A stretch of 15,691 nucleotides of DNA, taken from a bacterium. Lineage in GTDB: Bacteria > Thermosulfidibacterota > Thermosulfidibacteria > Thermosulfidibacterales > Thermosulfidibacteraceae. Position 1 is the first letter of the stretch, and each line of letters begins with the position of its first letter. The notes under the pieces were generated by a model. It saw only the letters and a list, made by a program, of their open reading frames with translations, made no database searches and was not told the DNA's origin. Positions 1 through 7,892 of this stretch are shown here, piece after piece. Where the stretch lies: NCBI GenBank assembly GCA_027022065.1, contig JALVZS010000014.1, positions 1 to 15,691 of the forward strand. Direction: 5' to 3'. Both the position numbers and the translations under genes were made by a program.

Positions 1-74
1 ACCTTGAAAGTGCAGAAGACTACAGAAAAAGCATCCCCGTAAGAAGGGACATAAAAGATGCTCTTGTTTCGTAA
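1..74 (+). CDS. C-terminal end of an unidentified upstream gene (partial)
   Basis: The third forward frame is open from the window edge to a TAA at 72-74 and reads LESAEDYRKSIPVRRDIKD then ALVS. This looks like a normal charged C-terminus with codon use like the neighbours. The frame overlaps the pilM start at 58 by 17 bases, which matches the tight packing seen throughout the window. The other two forward frames stop early, at 5-7 and 40-42. Too little is present to name the protein. It could be non-coding by chance, since only about 23 codons are visible. Confidence 0.5.
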   Translation, partial: LESAEDYRKSIPVRRDIKDALVS

Positions 75-1089
75 AAGGCCCTCCATAGGAATAGGCTTTG
101 ACATAGGAGCGTCTGGTCTCAAGATAGCCATTACAGAGAAGGAAAATGAAGACTACATCGTAAGAGACATCATAGTAGCAGAGCTTCCAGAGGGCTGCAT
201 TGACAAGGGTGAGATCAAGGAACCGGATGTCCTAATAGATATCCTAAGGGATGTTAAAAGAAGCCTTCCAAAAGGAGAAGTCTCGGTGGTTCTTTCTCCC
301 TCCAAATCGGCCATTGTTTCCTTCACCACCAACACCACCAACAACTTGAAGGAGCAAGTGGAGGAGGAGATAAAAAAGCGCATCCCGTTTTTTACCAACA
401 TTGAAATCTCCATGGATTACACCTTCAAAGAGGTTGACAAAAGCAAGTTTGTGGTAACGGTAGTTGTGGGAAAGAAAGATAAGGTAGACGAAATAGTTGA
501 GCTCTTTGACACAGCAGGTATAGAGGTAAGCTCCGTAACTAGCTCCTATGTGGCAACGGCCAACGCCGCTATACTCTGCTACCCTGAGATATCCGAGCAC
601 TCAGGAGCTGTTGTGGTGGACTTTGGATACCACATAACCTCGTGTGTATGCGTGAAGGCAGGAGCTATAATACACGGAGGATACTCAGAAACGGGAATAA
701 TGCACCTGGAAGAAAAAATCGCAAAGGGCCTTTCCCTACCAAGAGAAGAGGTGAAAGGAAGGCTCACCTCCTCGGACATAGACATCTACAGCCTCAACTC
801 CTTCGTTATAGAATTCCTAACAAGCTTTGTTCCAGAGATAGAGGGCTACATCTCCATGTGTCTAAGCGATACATCTGTGGAGTGCAACAAAAGCCTATTT
901 TTAGGCTGTGGAGGAGCCATTGACATAGCTCCTCTGTGGGAACACCTCAGGACCGCATTTTCACTGGCAGGTCCCATGGAGATACTGGACATATCGGGAA
1001 GACTAAAGATATACCACGAAGCCCTAAAGAAGCTTCAAAGTGTAGGCACGGGAAGGCTGATACCGGCCATAGGGGCAAGTCTGGTATGA
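58..1089 (+). CDS. pilM: PilM-like type IV pilus assembly protein (actin/FtsA fold)
   Basis: This 343-residue protein resembles PilM, the cytoplasmic actin-like (ASKHA) protein that binds the tail of PilN and couples the type IV pilus inner-membrane platform to its motor ATPases. The N-terminal phosphate-binding segment GFDIGASGLK lies at residues 13-22. A PilM-like 1C region follows, with a run of charged residues before IPFF at 109-112. The second phosphate motif VVVDFGYH lies at 185-192, and a GCGGA adenosine-type motif is near 285. Length is typical for the family. GAAGGGA at 43-49 is a suitable ribosome binding site 8 bases before the ATG. The usual pilN, pilO and pilQ genes do not follow; the next gene overlaps its stop as ATGA. 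Related activator ATPases of the BadF type were considered but lack this layout. Confidence 0.82.
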   Translation: MLLFRKRPSIGIGFDIGASGLKIAITEKENEDYIVRDIIVAELPEGCIDKGEIKEPDVLIDILRDVKRSLPKGEVSVVLSPSKSAIVSFTTNTTNNLKEQVEEEIKKRIPFFTNIEISMDYTFKEVDKSKFVVTVVVGKKDKVDEIVELFDTAGIEVSSVTSSYVATANAAILCYPEISEHSGAVVVDFGYHITSCVCVKAGAIIHGGYSETGIMHLEEKIAKGLSLPREEVKGRLTSSDIDIYSLNSFVIEFLTSFVPEIEGYISMCLSDTSVECNKSLFLGCGGAIDIAPLWEHLRTAFSLAGPMEILDISGRLKIYHEALKKLQSVGTGRLIPAIGASLV

Positions 1090-2393
1090 AGAAGGATTGC
1101 TACATTTTGTTCTCCCCCCAAGGCATGCTGGGATACGGGTATCCCATTTCCTCCTTTGAAAGGGCATTATCCTTTGATCCGGACTTCATCGGTGTTGACG
1201 CAGGTTCAACCGACGCAGGCCCATACAGACTTGGCTCTGGAAAGCCCACGGTCTCAAAAGAAGCGGTAAAGAAGGACCTCACCCCCATGGTTAGAGCCGC
1301 CCTCAACAGAAATATCCCTCTCTTCATAGGCTCGGCAGGGGGAGCTGGAGCAAGACCCCATGTGGAGTGGGTGCTGGAAATCCTCAAGGAGATACTGAAA
1401 GAAGAGAAAAGGAAGGCCAAGGTGGCCGTTATCTTCTCGGATGTGGATAAGGCCTGGCTTAAGGAGAAGCTCAAAAAGGGTATGGTTAAGCCTCTGGGGC
1501 CGGTGGCTGAGCTTTCCGAAAATGAGATTGAAAGGGCCATATCCATAGTGGCGGTGATGGGCGTAGAGCCTTATATAAGGGCTTTTGAAGAAGGCGCCCA
1601 GATCGTTCTTGCAGGAAGGTCCAATGACCCTGCAATATTTGCCTCTTTTGGGATAATGATGGGAGCAGGTGAAGGACCTGCGTTTCATCTGGGAAAGATC
1701 CTTGAGTGCGGAGCCATTGCAGCGGTTCCCGGAACGGCCTCTGACGGAATGCTGGGCTTTCTCTACAGGGATAAGTTCATAGTGGAGCCTGCAAATCCCA
1801 AAAGAATCTGCACGAAAACCTCCGTTGCAGCCCACAGCCTTTACGAAAAGGAGCACCCTTACCTCATAAAGGGACCAGAGGGCACATTAAATATGAAAAA
1901 CGCAAGGTTCACCCAGATTGACGAAAGAAGGGTAAAGGTTGAAGGCTCATCGTTTGAAAAGGCCAAGGAGTGCTGGATAAAGCTTGAGGGAGCTAGAGCT
2001 TCGGGATACAGAAGCATAACCATCGCCTTCATAAAGGATCCCCTCATGGTTCAGGCACAGGATGAGTGGAAAGAAGCCACAAAAGAGGCTGCAAAAGAGT
2101 ACTTTGGAGAAGGCACAAATCTAATACTTAGAACCGTAGGAAAAGAAGAAATCACACTGATAATAGAGGCCATAGCCGAGACACAGGAGCACGCTCAGGC
2201 CGTATGCTCTTGGGCAAGATCATTTCTCATGCACTACCACTACACAGGAAGAAAGGCCACATCGGGCAATCTTGCCATACCATTCTCACCCTCAGATATA
2301 CCCATGGGCAGGGTTTACGAGTTCAACATCCACCACCTTGTAAAGCTGGAGGAAGGCGAAAGCATTTTTGAAATAAACACAGAACTGTTATAG
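1086..2393 (+). CDS. AtuA/DUF1446-family protein
   Basis: The 435-residue product matches the acyclic terpene utilisation AtuA family (DUF1446). Family-like segments are FIGVDAGSTDAGP and IGSAGGAGARPH in the N-terminal third, and AGRSNDPAIFA and PGTASDGMLGF in the middle. The C-terminal part ends with the typical pattern of a small hydrophobic patch, PFSPSDIPMG and YEFNIHHLV. AtuA takes part in acyclic terpene breakdown in pseudomonads, but the biochemical role of the wider family is poorly defined, so substrate and reaction are not assigned here. The ATG at 1086 overlaps the pilM stop (ATGA), which implies translational coupling. The reading frame is open further upstream to 936, but that extension lies inside pilM. 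No transmembrane segment is visible, so a cytoplasmic protein is likely. Confidence 0.8.
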   Translation: MKKDCYILFSPQGMLGYGYPISSFERALSFDPDFIGVDAGSTDAGPYRLGSGKPTVSKEAVKKDLTPMVRAALNRNIPLFIGSAGGAGARPHVEWVLEILKEILKEEKRKAKVAVIFSDVDKAWLKEKLKKGMVKPLGPVAELSENEIERAISIVAVMGVEPYIRAFEEGAQIVLAGRSNDPAIFASFGIMMGAGEGPAFHLGKILECGAIAAVPGTASDGMLGFLYRDKFIVEPANPKRICTKTSVAAHSLYEKEHPYLIKGPEGTLNMKNARFTQIDERRVKVEGSSFEKAKECWIKLEGARASGYRSITIAFIKDPLMVQAQDEWKEATKEAAKEYFGEGTNLILRTVGKEEITLIIEAIAETQEHAQAVCSWARSFLMHYHYTGRKATSGNLAIPFSPSDIPMGRVYEFNIHHLVKLEEGESIFEINTELL

Positions 2394-2408
2394 TTCAAGA
2401 AACATTTG

Positions 2409-2437
2409 TTGACAGATGCACAGCAAGCATCTAAACT
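2409..2437 (+). promoter_or_regulatory. Sigma70-type promoter for rubrerythrin
   Basis: A consensus -35 box TTGACA at 2409-2414 is followed, after exactly 17 bases, by TAAACT at 2432-2437, which matches four of six positions of the -10 consensus. It lies in the only real gap between the AtuA-like gene and rubrerythrin and would start a leader of about 27 bases. A strong Shine-Dalgarno AGGGAGG at 2458-2464 follows, 6 bases before the rubrerythrin ATG. No obvious PerR or Fur-like inverted repeat was recognised. Confidence 0.6.
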
Positions 2438-2470
2438 TAACCGAGAAACTCAAGAATAGGGAGGTTTACC

Positions 2471-2974
2471 ATGAAGAAAATGTCAGAAAGATTCCTTAAG
2501 GAGGCCTTTGCAGGAGAGTCTCAGGCCCACATGAAGTACATACTCTACGCCAAAAAGGCTGAAGAAGAGGGCTATAAAAACGTAGCCCGCCTGTTCAGGG
2601 CCATTGCATTTGCCGAAGAGATCCACGCATTCCACCACTTCAGGATCTTGGGACAGCTTGGATCCACCGCTGAAAACCTCCAGGATGCCATAAACGGAGA
2701 GAATTACGAGATTGAGGAGATGTATCCATCCTTTGAAGCAGTGGCCAAAGAGCAGAAGGAGGGAAACGCCGAAAAGTCCTTCAGATGGGCGCTTGAGGCG
2801 GAGAAGGTTCACTCAGAGCTTTACTCCAAAGCCAAAGAGGCCGTAGAGGCTGGTAAGGACTATGAAGTGGGAGACATCTACATCTGTCCCTACTGTGGCT
2901 GGACCGTTGTGGGAGACGCCCCTGAAAGATGTCCTCTTTGCGGTGCCACAAAGGACAAGTTTGCAAAGTTCTAA
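2471..2974 (+). CDS. rbr: Rubrerythrin
   Basis: Rubrerythrin is a cytoplasmic non-haem di-iron peroxidase that reduces hydrogen peroxide with electrons passed through its rubredoxin domain, typical of anaerobes. The 167-residue protein has an N-terminal four-helix ferritin-like domain. Likely diiron ligands are E16 (in GESQAH), the E49/H52 pair (AEEIH), E80 and E83 before MYPSF, and the E111/H114 pair (EKVH). A C-terminal rubredoxin-like domain follows, with iron-binding cysteines at 139, 142, 154 and 157 in CPYCG and CPLCG. All expected ligands appear present. At 167 residues it is shorter than the roughly 190-residue Desulfovibrio vulgaris protein. Its own promoter and strong ribosome binding site suggest independent, high expression. 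Ligand numbering is by motif, not by alignment. Confidence 0.95.
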   Translation: MKKMSERFLKEAFAGESQAHMKYILYAKKAEEEGYKNVARLFRAIAFAEEIHAFHHFRILGQLGSTAENLQDAINGENYEIEEMYPSFEAVAKEQKEGNAEKSFRWALEAEKVHSELYSKAKEAVEAGKDYEVGDIYICPYCGWTVVGDAPERCPLCGATKDKFAKF

Positions 2975-2979
2975 ACAGC

Positions 2980-3001
2980 GGGTAGGGGTAATCCCCTACC
3001 C
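2980..3001. terminator. Hairpin between convergent rbr and recG, probable bidirectional terminator
   Basis: The sequence holds a perfect 9-bp stem, GGGTAGGGG at 2980-2988 pairing with CCCCTACCC at 2993-3001, around a TAAT loop. It begins 5 bases after the rubrerythrin stop and covers the recG stop codon (2996-2998 on the minus strand). Its position between two converging genes fits a shared terminator. No run of T follows on either strand, so it is not a canonical intrinsic terminator and may work weakly, with Rho, or only as an mRNA 3' end stabiliser. Confidence 0.5.
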
Positions 3002-5095
3002 CCCTTCCACATAGGAGAGCCTCTCCAAGATCCCTTTCCTTTCCAGTACCTCTTTAAGTAATCTATTTTCAGGCTTCATAAGGGCAAAGTCTTCCTCAAT
3101 GAGGTTGAAAGCTGCCCTTCTTGCATCCTGCAGTATTTCTCTGTCCTTTAGTATATCGGCCACGCGGAACTCGGTAAGCCCAGACTGCCTCACTCCCAGA
3201 AGCTCCCCAGGCCCCCTTATTTTTAGGTCCTCCTCGGCAATTTTGAAGCCATCCGTAGTCTCCTCCAGCACTTTGAGCCTCATGTAGCTCGTAGAGCCCA
3301 CCTTTTCGGAGCTTGTCATCAAGAGACAATACGATCTGTGCTCACCCCTTCCCACCCTTCCTCTAAGCTGATGAAGCTGTGAAAGGCCAAAGCGTTCGGC
3401 TCCCTCAACCATCATAACAGTGGCGTTGGGAACATCCACCCCCACCTCCACCACTGTGGTGCACACAAGCACATGTATCTTTCCCTCCTTAAACTCCCTC
3501 ATAACCCTTTCCTTCTCCTGCCCGTTCATCCTCCCATGAAGAAGCCCCACCCTAAACTCTTTGAACCTTTCCGCTATGAGAGGATACATCTCCAAAACCG
3601 AGGGAAGGTCCATCTTCTCAGACTCCTCTATAAGGGGAAAAACTATGTAAGCCTGCCTGCCTTTCCTGAGCTGGCTCTCTATAAACGCGTAGGCCTTCTC
3701 CCTGTCTTTGGGAGTTATCACTCTGGTTATCACCGGCTTTCTCCCCTTGGGCAGCTCATCTATCACAGAAACATCCAGATCCCCGTAAACCGTCAGCGCC
3801 AAGGTGCGGGGAATGGGAGTTGCAGTCATAACAAGGAGGTCGCAGTTTTCCCCCTTTTCCCTCAAGGCCTTCCTCTGCATCACTCCGAAGCGGTGCTGCT
3901 CGTCTATAACCGCAAGGCCAAGGGCCTTAAAGTTCACCCTCTCCTGTATGAGAGCGTGCGTTCCCACAACGATGTTCACGGCACCGCTCAAAAGGCCCCT
4001 GAGTATAATTTCCTTTTCGCCCCTGGGCGTGGATGAGGTAAGAAGGGCCACATTCACGGAAAGGCCCTTCGTCATCTCCCTTATGTTCCTGTAGTGCTGC
4101 TCCGCAAGTATTTCTGTAGGTGCCATAAAGGCCACCTGATATCCGTTGTCCACCGCCACCAAAGATGCGGCAACGGCAACCACGGTCTTACCTGAGCCCA
4201 CATCCCCCTGAATAAGCCTGTTCATGGGCTCAGGCTTTGCCATGTCGTTCAGTATCTCCTTTAGCACCCTCCTCTGAGCACTGGTAAGCTCAAAGGGAAG
4301 AGACGAGATAAACCTCTTTAAAAGCTGGGAGTTTGTATTGAAGGCTATCCCCTTAATCCTCCTAACCCCCGCCCTTCTCATGGCGAGGGCCACCTGCGTA
4401 AGGAAGAACTCCTCAAATATGAGCCTGTAGTGCCCCCTGCTCCTTCTGGCCTTCAGTTTTTCAGGCTCATCAAGCCCAAAGTGAACGATCCTGAAGGCCT
4501 CGGGAAGAGAGGGCATGCTCCTTGAAGAGAGGATGGAAGCGGGTATGTACTCCTCATAAACCGCCTCAAGCTCCTTTATGCACGAGTCCACAATCTTCTC
4601 AACGGTCTTTTGCCCCACCCCTTCCAAAGAAGGGTAAACAGGGAGTATCCTGGCAAACTTCTCAAGATCAACGAGCTCGTAATCCCTTGTTTCGGGATGA
4701 ACCACCTCAAGGCAGCGCTCGTACCTGTTGTAGCGCACATCCCCCACAACTAAAAACCTCTTCCCCTCGGCAAAGCGCTTCTTGAAGGCAGAGGCCTTGA
4801 AGTTGAACCACTTTGCCTTGATGATTCCTGTGTCATCCCTGAAGATCACTTCAAATATGTCTGTTCTCTTCTCTACAACGGATGCGCTCCAAACTTCCCC
4901 AATAAATACAGCCCTTTCCCCTGGTCGCAACTGCCCAATTTTTTTGATTTTCCTTCTGTCCTCGTAATCCCTAGGTATAAAGTAGAGCATGTCCTCAAGG
5001 GTGTTCACCCCCGCCTTCTTCAACACCTTAGCCCTCTGCGGGCCTACGTTCTTCACATACTGTATGTCCTTTGAGAGAACCTCAAAGAGTTTCAT
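2996..5095 (-). CDS. recG: ATP-dependent DNA helicase RecG
   Basis: RecG is a superfamily 2 helicase that regresses stalled replication forks and processes branched recombination intermediates. The 699-residue protein has the N-terminal wedge (OB-fold) domain at about residues 60-150. Next come Walker A GDVGSGKT at 297-304, the DEQH box at 398-401 and TATPIPRTLAL (motif III and its continuation). The C-terminal helicase half carries VVEVGVDVPNAT and LHQLRGRVGRG. Length is normal and all helicase motifs look intact. The ATG at 5095 overlaps the aroA stop as ATGA, with GGAAGG directly before it, so translation is coupled to aroA. This is the last gene of the minus-strand operon that starts behind the cobalamin riboswitch. 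A DNA-repair gene is an odd passenger there, and an internal promoter cannot be excluded. Confidence 0.96.
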   Translation of the reverse strand: MKLFEVLSKDIQYVKNVGPQRAKVLKKAGVNTLEDMLYFIPRDYEDRRKIKKIGQLRPGERAVFIGEVWSASVVEKRTDIFEVIFRDDTGIIKAKWFNFKASAFKKRFAEGKRFLVVGDVRYNRYERCLEVVHPETRDYELVDLEKFARILPVYPSLEGVGQKTVEKIVDSCIKELEAVYEEYIPASILSSRSMPSLPEAFRIVHFGLDEPEKLKARRSRGHYRLIFEEFFLTQVALAMRRAGVRRIKGIAFNTNSQLLKRFISSLPFELTSAQRRVLKEILNDMAKPEPMNRLIQGDVGSGKTVVAVAASLVAVDNGYQVAFMAPTEILAEQHYRNIREMTKGLSVNVALLTSSTPRGEKEIILRGLLSGAVNIVVGTHALIQERVNFKALGLAVIDEQHRFGVMQRKALREKGENCDLLVMTATPIPRTLALTVYGDLDVSVIDELPKGRKPVITRVITPKDREKAYAFIESQLRKGRQAYIVFPLIEESEKMDLPSVLEMYPLIAERFKEFRVGLLHGRMNGQEKERVMREFKEGKIHVLVCTTVVEVGVDVPNATVMMVEGAERFGLSQLHQLRGRVGRGEHRSYCLLMTSSEKVGSTSYMRLKVLEETTDGFKIAEEDLKIRGPGELLGVRQSGLTEFRVADILKDREILQDARRAAFNLIEEDFALMKPENRLLKEVLERKGILERLSYVEGG

Positions 5096-6357
5096 CCTTC
5101 CAGGACTTCAAAGAAATCAGGATAGGAAATGGATACCCACTGCGGCTCCTCTATCTCCACACCCTCCCTTGAGGCAAGCCCCGCAACTGCAAGCATCATG
5201 GCGATTCTGTGGTCTCTGTGGGAAAAGCACCTTCCACCCTTTGGAGGAGAAGGGCCTCTAACCACCATTCCGTCGGAAAGCTCCTCTATATCAACCCCAA
5301 GCCTCTTAAGCTCGGAAACCGTGGAGGATATGCGATCGCTCTCTTTAACCCTCAGCTCCCCCGCATCCTTCACAACCGTTTCTCCTTCAGCAAAAGAGGC
5401 AACTAGGCAGAGAAGCGGCATCTCATCTATCATGGAAGGCAGTCTTTCCTTACCAATTACTATTCCTTTAAGGTAAGGCGTGTATCTTGCCTCCACAACA
5501 CCCACAGGCTCCCCAAGCCTTTCTTCCTCAATTTCCCAGCTAACATCGGCCCCCATCTCCCTGAGAGCCTCAAAGAAGCTTATCCTTGTGGGATTGAGAA
5601 GAACACCCTCTACTACCACATGGCTTCCAGGAATCAATACGGCAGCAGCAACCCAGTATGCCGCAGAAGAAGGATCCCCCGGTACCTCAAAGGAAAAGGA
5701 AAAAGGGACAAAGGGCTTAAGTTTTACCCTCAGGCCCTTCACCTCCACATCCCCGCCAAGGGCTTTCAGCATCCTCTCGGTGTGGTCCCTGCTCTTAAAA
5801 GGCTCCTCCACCACAGTCGCGCCTTCCGCCCTCATGCCCGCAAGGAGAATGGCAGACTTCACCTGCGCACTTGCCACCTTTGTTTTATAGCTTATTCCCC
5901 TGAGCTTTCCGCCTCTGCACGCTATAGGAAGCCTCTCCGCATCATTCCTGCCCATGAAGGAAGCCCCCATTAAAGAAAGGGGCTCCACCACCCTTCTCAT
6001 GGGCCTTTTTCTCAAGGACTCATCCCCCGTGATAACGAAAAAGAAGGGATAGCCCGAAAGCAACCCCATGAGAAGGCGGGCCGTGGTTCCCGAGTTTCCC
6101 GCATCAAGCACATCCTCCGGCTCCCTCAATCCCCCTTTTATGAAAAATCCCCCTTCAGCCTTTTCAAAGCCAACACCACAAGCCTCAAGGCAGGCCTTTG
6201 TGGAAAGGCAATCCCTGGATAGAAGAGGCCTTCCCACAAAGCACCTCCCTGAAGAAACCGAGGCAAGCATAAAGGCCCTGTGCGTCAGAGACTTATCTGA
6301 AGGAACCGAAAGCCTCCTCACAAAATTTTTAACGGGTTCAATCCTTATCCTCTCCAT
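5092..6357 (-). CDS. aroA: 3-phosphoshikimate 1-carboxyvinyltransferase (EPSP synthase)
   Basis: AroA joins phosphoenolpyruvate to shikimate-3-phosphate, the sixth step of the shikimate pathway. The 421-residue product has the N-terminal SDKSLTHR segment (K22 region, substrate binding) at residues 20-27 and GNSGTTAR at 87-94, which contacts phosphoenolpyruvate. A DE-containing stretch, IDEMPLLCLVASF, precedes the second half. RDHRIAMM, the C-terminal family signature, lies at 381-388. Length is normal. The chosen ATG at 6357 gives the standard start MERIRIEP with GGTGG/GGCAGG just upstream; a longer in-frame reading to 6441 would add 28 residues unlike the family and lies inside cobA. The start overlaps the end of cobA by 20 bases, and the stop overlaps recG by 4. 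Confidence 0.95.
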   Translation of the reverse strand: MERIRIEPVKNFVRRLSVPSDKSLTHRAFMLASVSSGRCFVGRPLLSRDCLSTKACLEACGVGFEKAEGGFFIKGGLREPEDVLDAGNSGTTARLLMGLLSGYPFFFVITGDESLRKRPMRRVVEPLSLMGASFMGRNDAERLPIACRGGKLRGISYKTKVASAQVKSAILLAGMRAEGATVVEEPFKSRDHTERMLKALGGDVEVKGLRVKLKPFVPFSFSFEVPGDPSSAAYWVAAAVLIPGSHVVVEGVLLNPTRISFFEALREMGADVSWEIEEERLGEPVGVVEARYTPYLKGIVIGKERLPSMIDEMPLLCLVASFAEGETVVKDAGELRVKESDRISSTVSELKRLGVDIEELSDGMVVRGPSPPKGGRCFSHRDHRIAMMLAVAGLASREGVEIEEPQWVSISYPDFFEVLEG

Positions 6358-7081
6358 CCTGCCCACCACAAAAAGCCACCGCCCTGCCCACAATCCACAC
6401 AGCAGGGGGTCTAAAGCCAAAAGATTTTTTGATCTGCACAAGCTCGCCTAAAGTGGTTTTCACAATCCTCTCCCCCTCAAGCCCCACCGCCTCAGCAACC
6501 AAAACGGGCGTCTTATCAGAAAGCCCCTCCGCCATAAGGCTTTCTGCTATCTCCTCCATGGTGGACACTCCCATGTAAACCACAATGGTGCCCCCCAGCT
6601 CTACAAGCTGCCTGTAGGGGATATTTAGTCCCTTTCCCTCCTTTCTGTGACCCGTTACAAAGGAAACCACAGAAGAACAATCCCTGTGGGTTAGAGGAAC
6701 CTTGGCAGCCGCCGCAGCAGCAGACGCAGCAGTAACCCCAGGAACCACTTCAAAATCAACCCCCTCTTTCTTCAGAGCCTCCATCTCCTCCGCAGCCCTG
6801 CCGAACACAAGGGGATCCCCTCCCTTCAAACGAACCACCACCTTCCCCTCTTTTGCCCTTTTAACAAGCAACCTGTTTATCTCATCCTGAGGCATCGTGT
6901 GCCTTCCCTTCTCCTTCCCCACATACACAAGCTCGGCTTTAGAAGCATACCTGAGCACCTCAGAGGAGACAAGGTGATCGTAAAAGACCACATCTGCCCT
7001 CCTCAAAACCTCAACCGCCCTAAGGGTCAGAAGCCCAGGATCTCCAGGACCCGCTCCCACAAGGTAAACCTTACCTGCCAA
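6338..7081 (-). CDS. cobA: Uroporphyrinogen-III C-methyltransferase (SUMT)
   Basis: CobA uses two S-adenosylmethionine molecules to methylate uroporphyrinogen III at C2 and C7, giving precorrin-2, the branch point to siroheme and cobalamin. The 247-residue product shows the SAM-binding loop GAGPGDPGLL at 9-18, RLKGGDPLVFGR at 83-94, PGVTAASA at 113-120 and TGH at 142-144, all diagnostic of SUMT. It lacks the CysG dehydrogenase/ferrochelatase domain and any fused HemD domain. The start is a TTG at 7081, 11 bases before the end of the upstream binding-protein gene, with GAGAGGA nearby. No ATG or GTG fits better. Placement behind a cobalamin riboswitch and downstream of cbiK supports a role in corrin or siroheme supply. 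Confidence 0.94.
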   Translation of the reverse strand: MAGKVYLVGAGPGDPGLLTLRAVEVLRRADVVFYDHLVSSEVLRYASKAELVYVGKEKGRHTMPQDEINRLLVKRAKEGKVVVRLKGGDPLVFGRAAEEMEALKKEGVDFEVVPGVTAASAAAAAAKVPLTHRDCSSVVSFVTGHRKEGKGLNIPYRQLVELGGTIVVYMGVSTMEEIAESLMAEGLSDKTPVLVAEAVGLEGERIVKTTLGELVQIKKSFGFRPPAVWIVGRAVAFCGGQDGEDKD

Positions 7082-7892
7082 CTTTCCTCTCCCAGTTAAG
7101 AAAAATCCTGTTGAGATAAATCACATTATCAAAGCTTTTGGTATTCGCCCTGGCAAAGGAAAGCTCATCCACCTTCAACACCTCAAAGTCCATGCCCTTA
7201 AAGCAGGGACGCTTCAAAGGATACACAGGGTTTCTGTTCATGGGACCCACTTGGTATATGTATATATCGGGCCTCAAAAGCCTTGCCCTTTCGCAGGAAA
7301 GCCTCACAAACTTTCTATTCTGCCTAATGAGATAGACCCCTCCCGCCTTTTCCACTATGTCGGCCACTATGTTTCTTGATCCCGCAAGAAGATAGGGGTT
7401 CTGCATCACCTCATAAACTACCCTAGGTCTCACCCTCAAAGGCCTAATGTGCTTAAGCTTCCTTTTCAGCCTCTCAACGAGAAGCCTCGCCTCCTTTTCC
7501 CTCTTCAGTAGCTTCCCCAAGCTTTCTATGTGCCTCAAAATACCCTCAAGGGTGTAGGGATCGTAGAGGTAGAACTTTGCACCGAATCTTTCCGCAAGCT
7601 CCTTTGAGAAGAACCTCTCCGAAGACGCCACAATCAAGGTGGGTCTTAAAGAGGCGACTATCTCCACATTGGGCCTTATGTGGCTTCCCACAAATACCGC
7701 CTTTGGGAAGAGCTTAACATTTCTCGTCTTTCCCACAACGAGCTTATCCGCTCCAAGGGCGTGAAGCACATCGGCCGCAGCAGGGGAGAGCACTACAATC
7801 CTCTCAGTAGAAGCAGAAGAGCTTGCGCCTGCAAGCAGCAACACCATAAACGCTAAAAAGAAGCCCCTCATCCACCTCTGAAGCAGAAACAT
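7071..7892 (-). CDS. Periplasmic substrate-binding protein of a BtuF/FepB-type ABC importer
   Basis: This is probably the periplasmic receptor that hands a corrinoid or metal chelate to the FecCD-type permease encoded two genes upstream. It starts with a signal peptide (basic residues, hydrophobic FFLAFMVLLLAG, small residues ASSSAS before TER). There is no lipobox cysteine, so the mature protein should be soluble. The two-lobed TroA/BtuF fold is suggested by IVVLSPAAADVLHALG, RPNVEIVASLRPTLIVAS, a long central helix rich in Lys/Arg and a second lobe. The substrate cannot be read from sequence. Start choice is uncertain: ATG 7892 (273 residues) has GGGAGG 10 bases upstream, TTG codons lie at 7901 and 7898, and ATG 7871 (266 residues) gives the most compact signal peptide. 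In every case the start lies inside the end of the ATPase gene, implying coupling. Confidence 0.8.
   Translation of the reverse strand: MFLLQRWMRGFFLAFMVLLLAGASSSASTERIVVLSPAAADVLHALGADKLVVGKTRNVKLFPKAVFVGSHIRPNVEIVASLRPTLIVASSERFFSKELAERFGAKFYLYDPYTLEGILRHIESLGKLLKREKEARLLVERLKRKLKHIRPLRVRPRVVYEVMQNPYLLAGSRNIVADIVEKAGGVYLIRQNRKFVRLSCERARLLRPDIYIYQVGPMNRNPVYPLKRPCFKGMDFEVLKVDELSFARANTKSFDNVIYLNRIFLNWERKVGR

Noticed and set aside
936-1085. 50-residue longer AtuA-like protein
   Set aside because: It is the 3' end of pilM in another frame and rich in basic residues of no recognisable kind; the ATGA overlap marks the real start.
58-1089. Activator ATPase of a 2-hydroxyacyl-CoA dehydratase or GlmL-type protein, suggested by the DUF1446 neighbour
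   Set aside because: The protein lacks the Fe-S cysteine motif of such activators and matches the PilM layout (IPFF region, VVVDFGYH) and length.
3473-4036. 187-residue open frame on the plus strand inside recG
   Set aside because: It is antisense to conserved helicase motifs, has no ribosome binding site, and its composition is that of a shadow frame.
6358-6441. 28-residue longer AroA
   Set aside because: The extra residues lie within cobA and do not resemble EPSP synthase; the family start is MERIRIEP.
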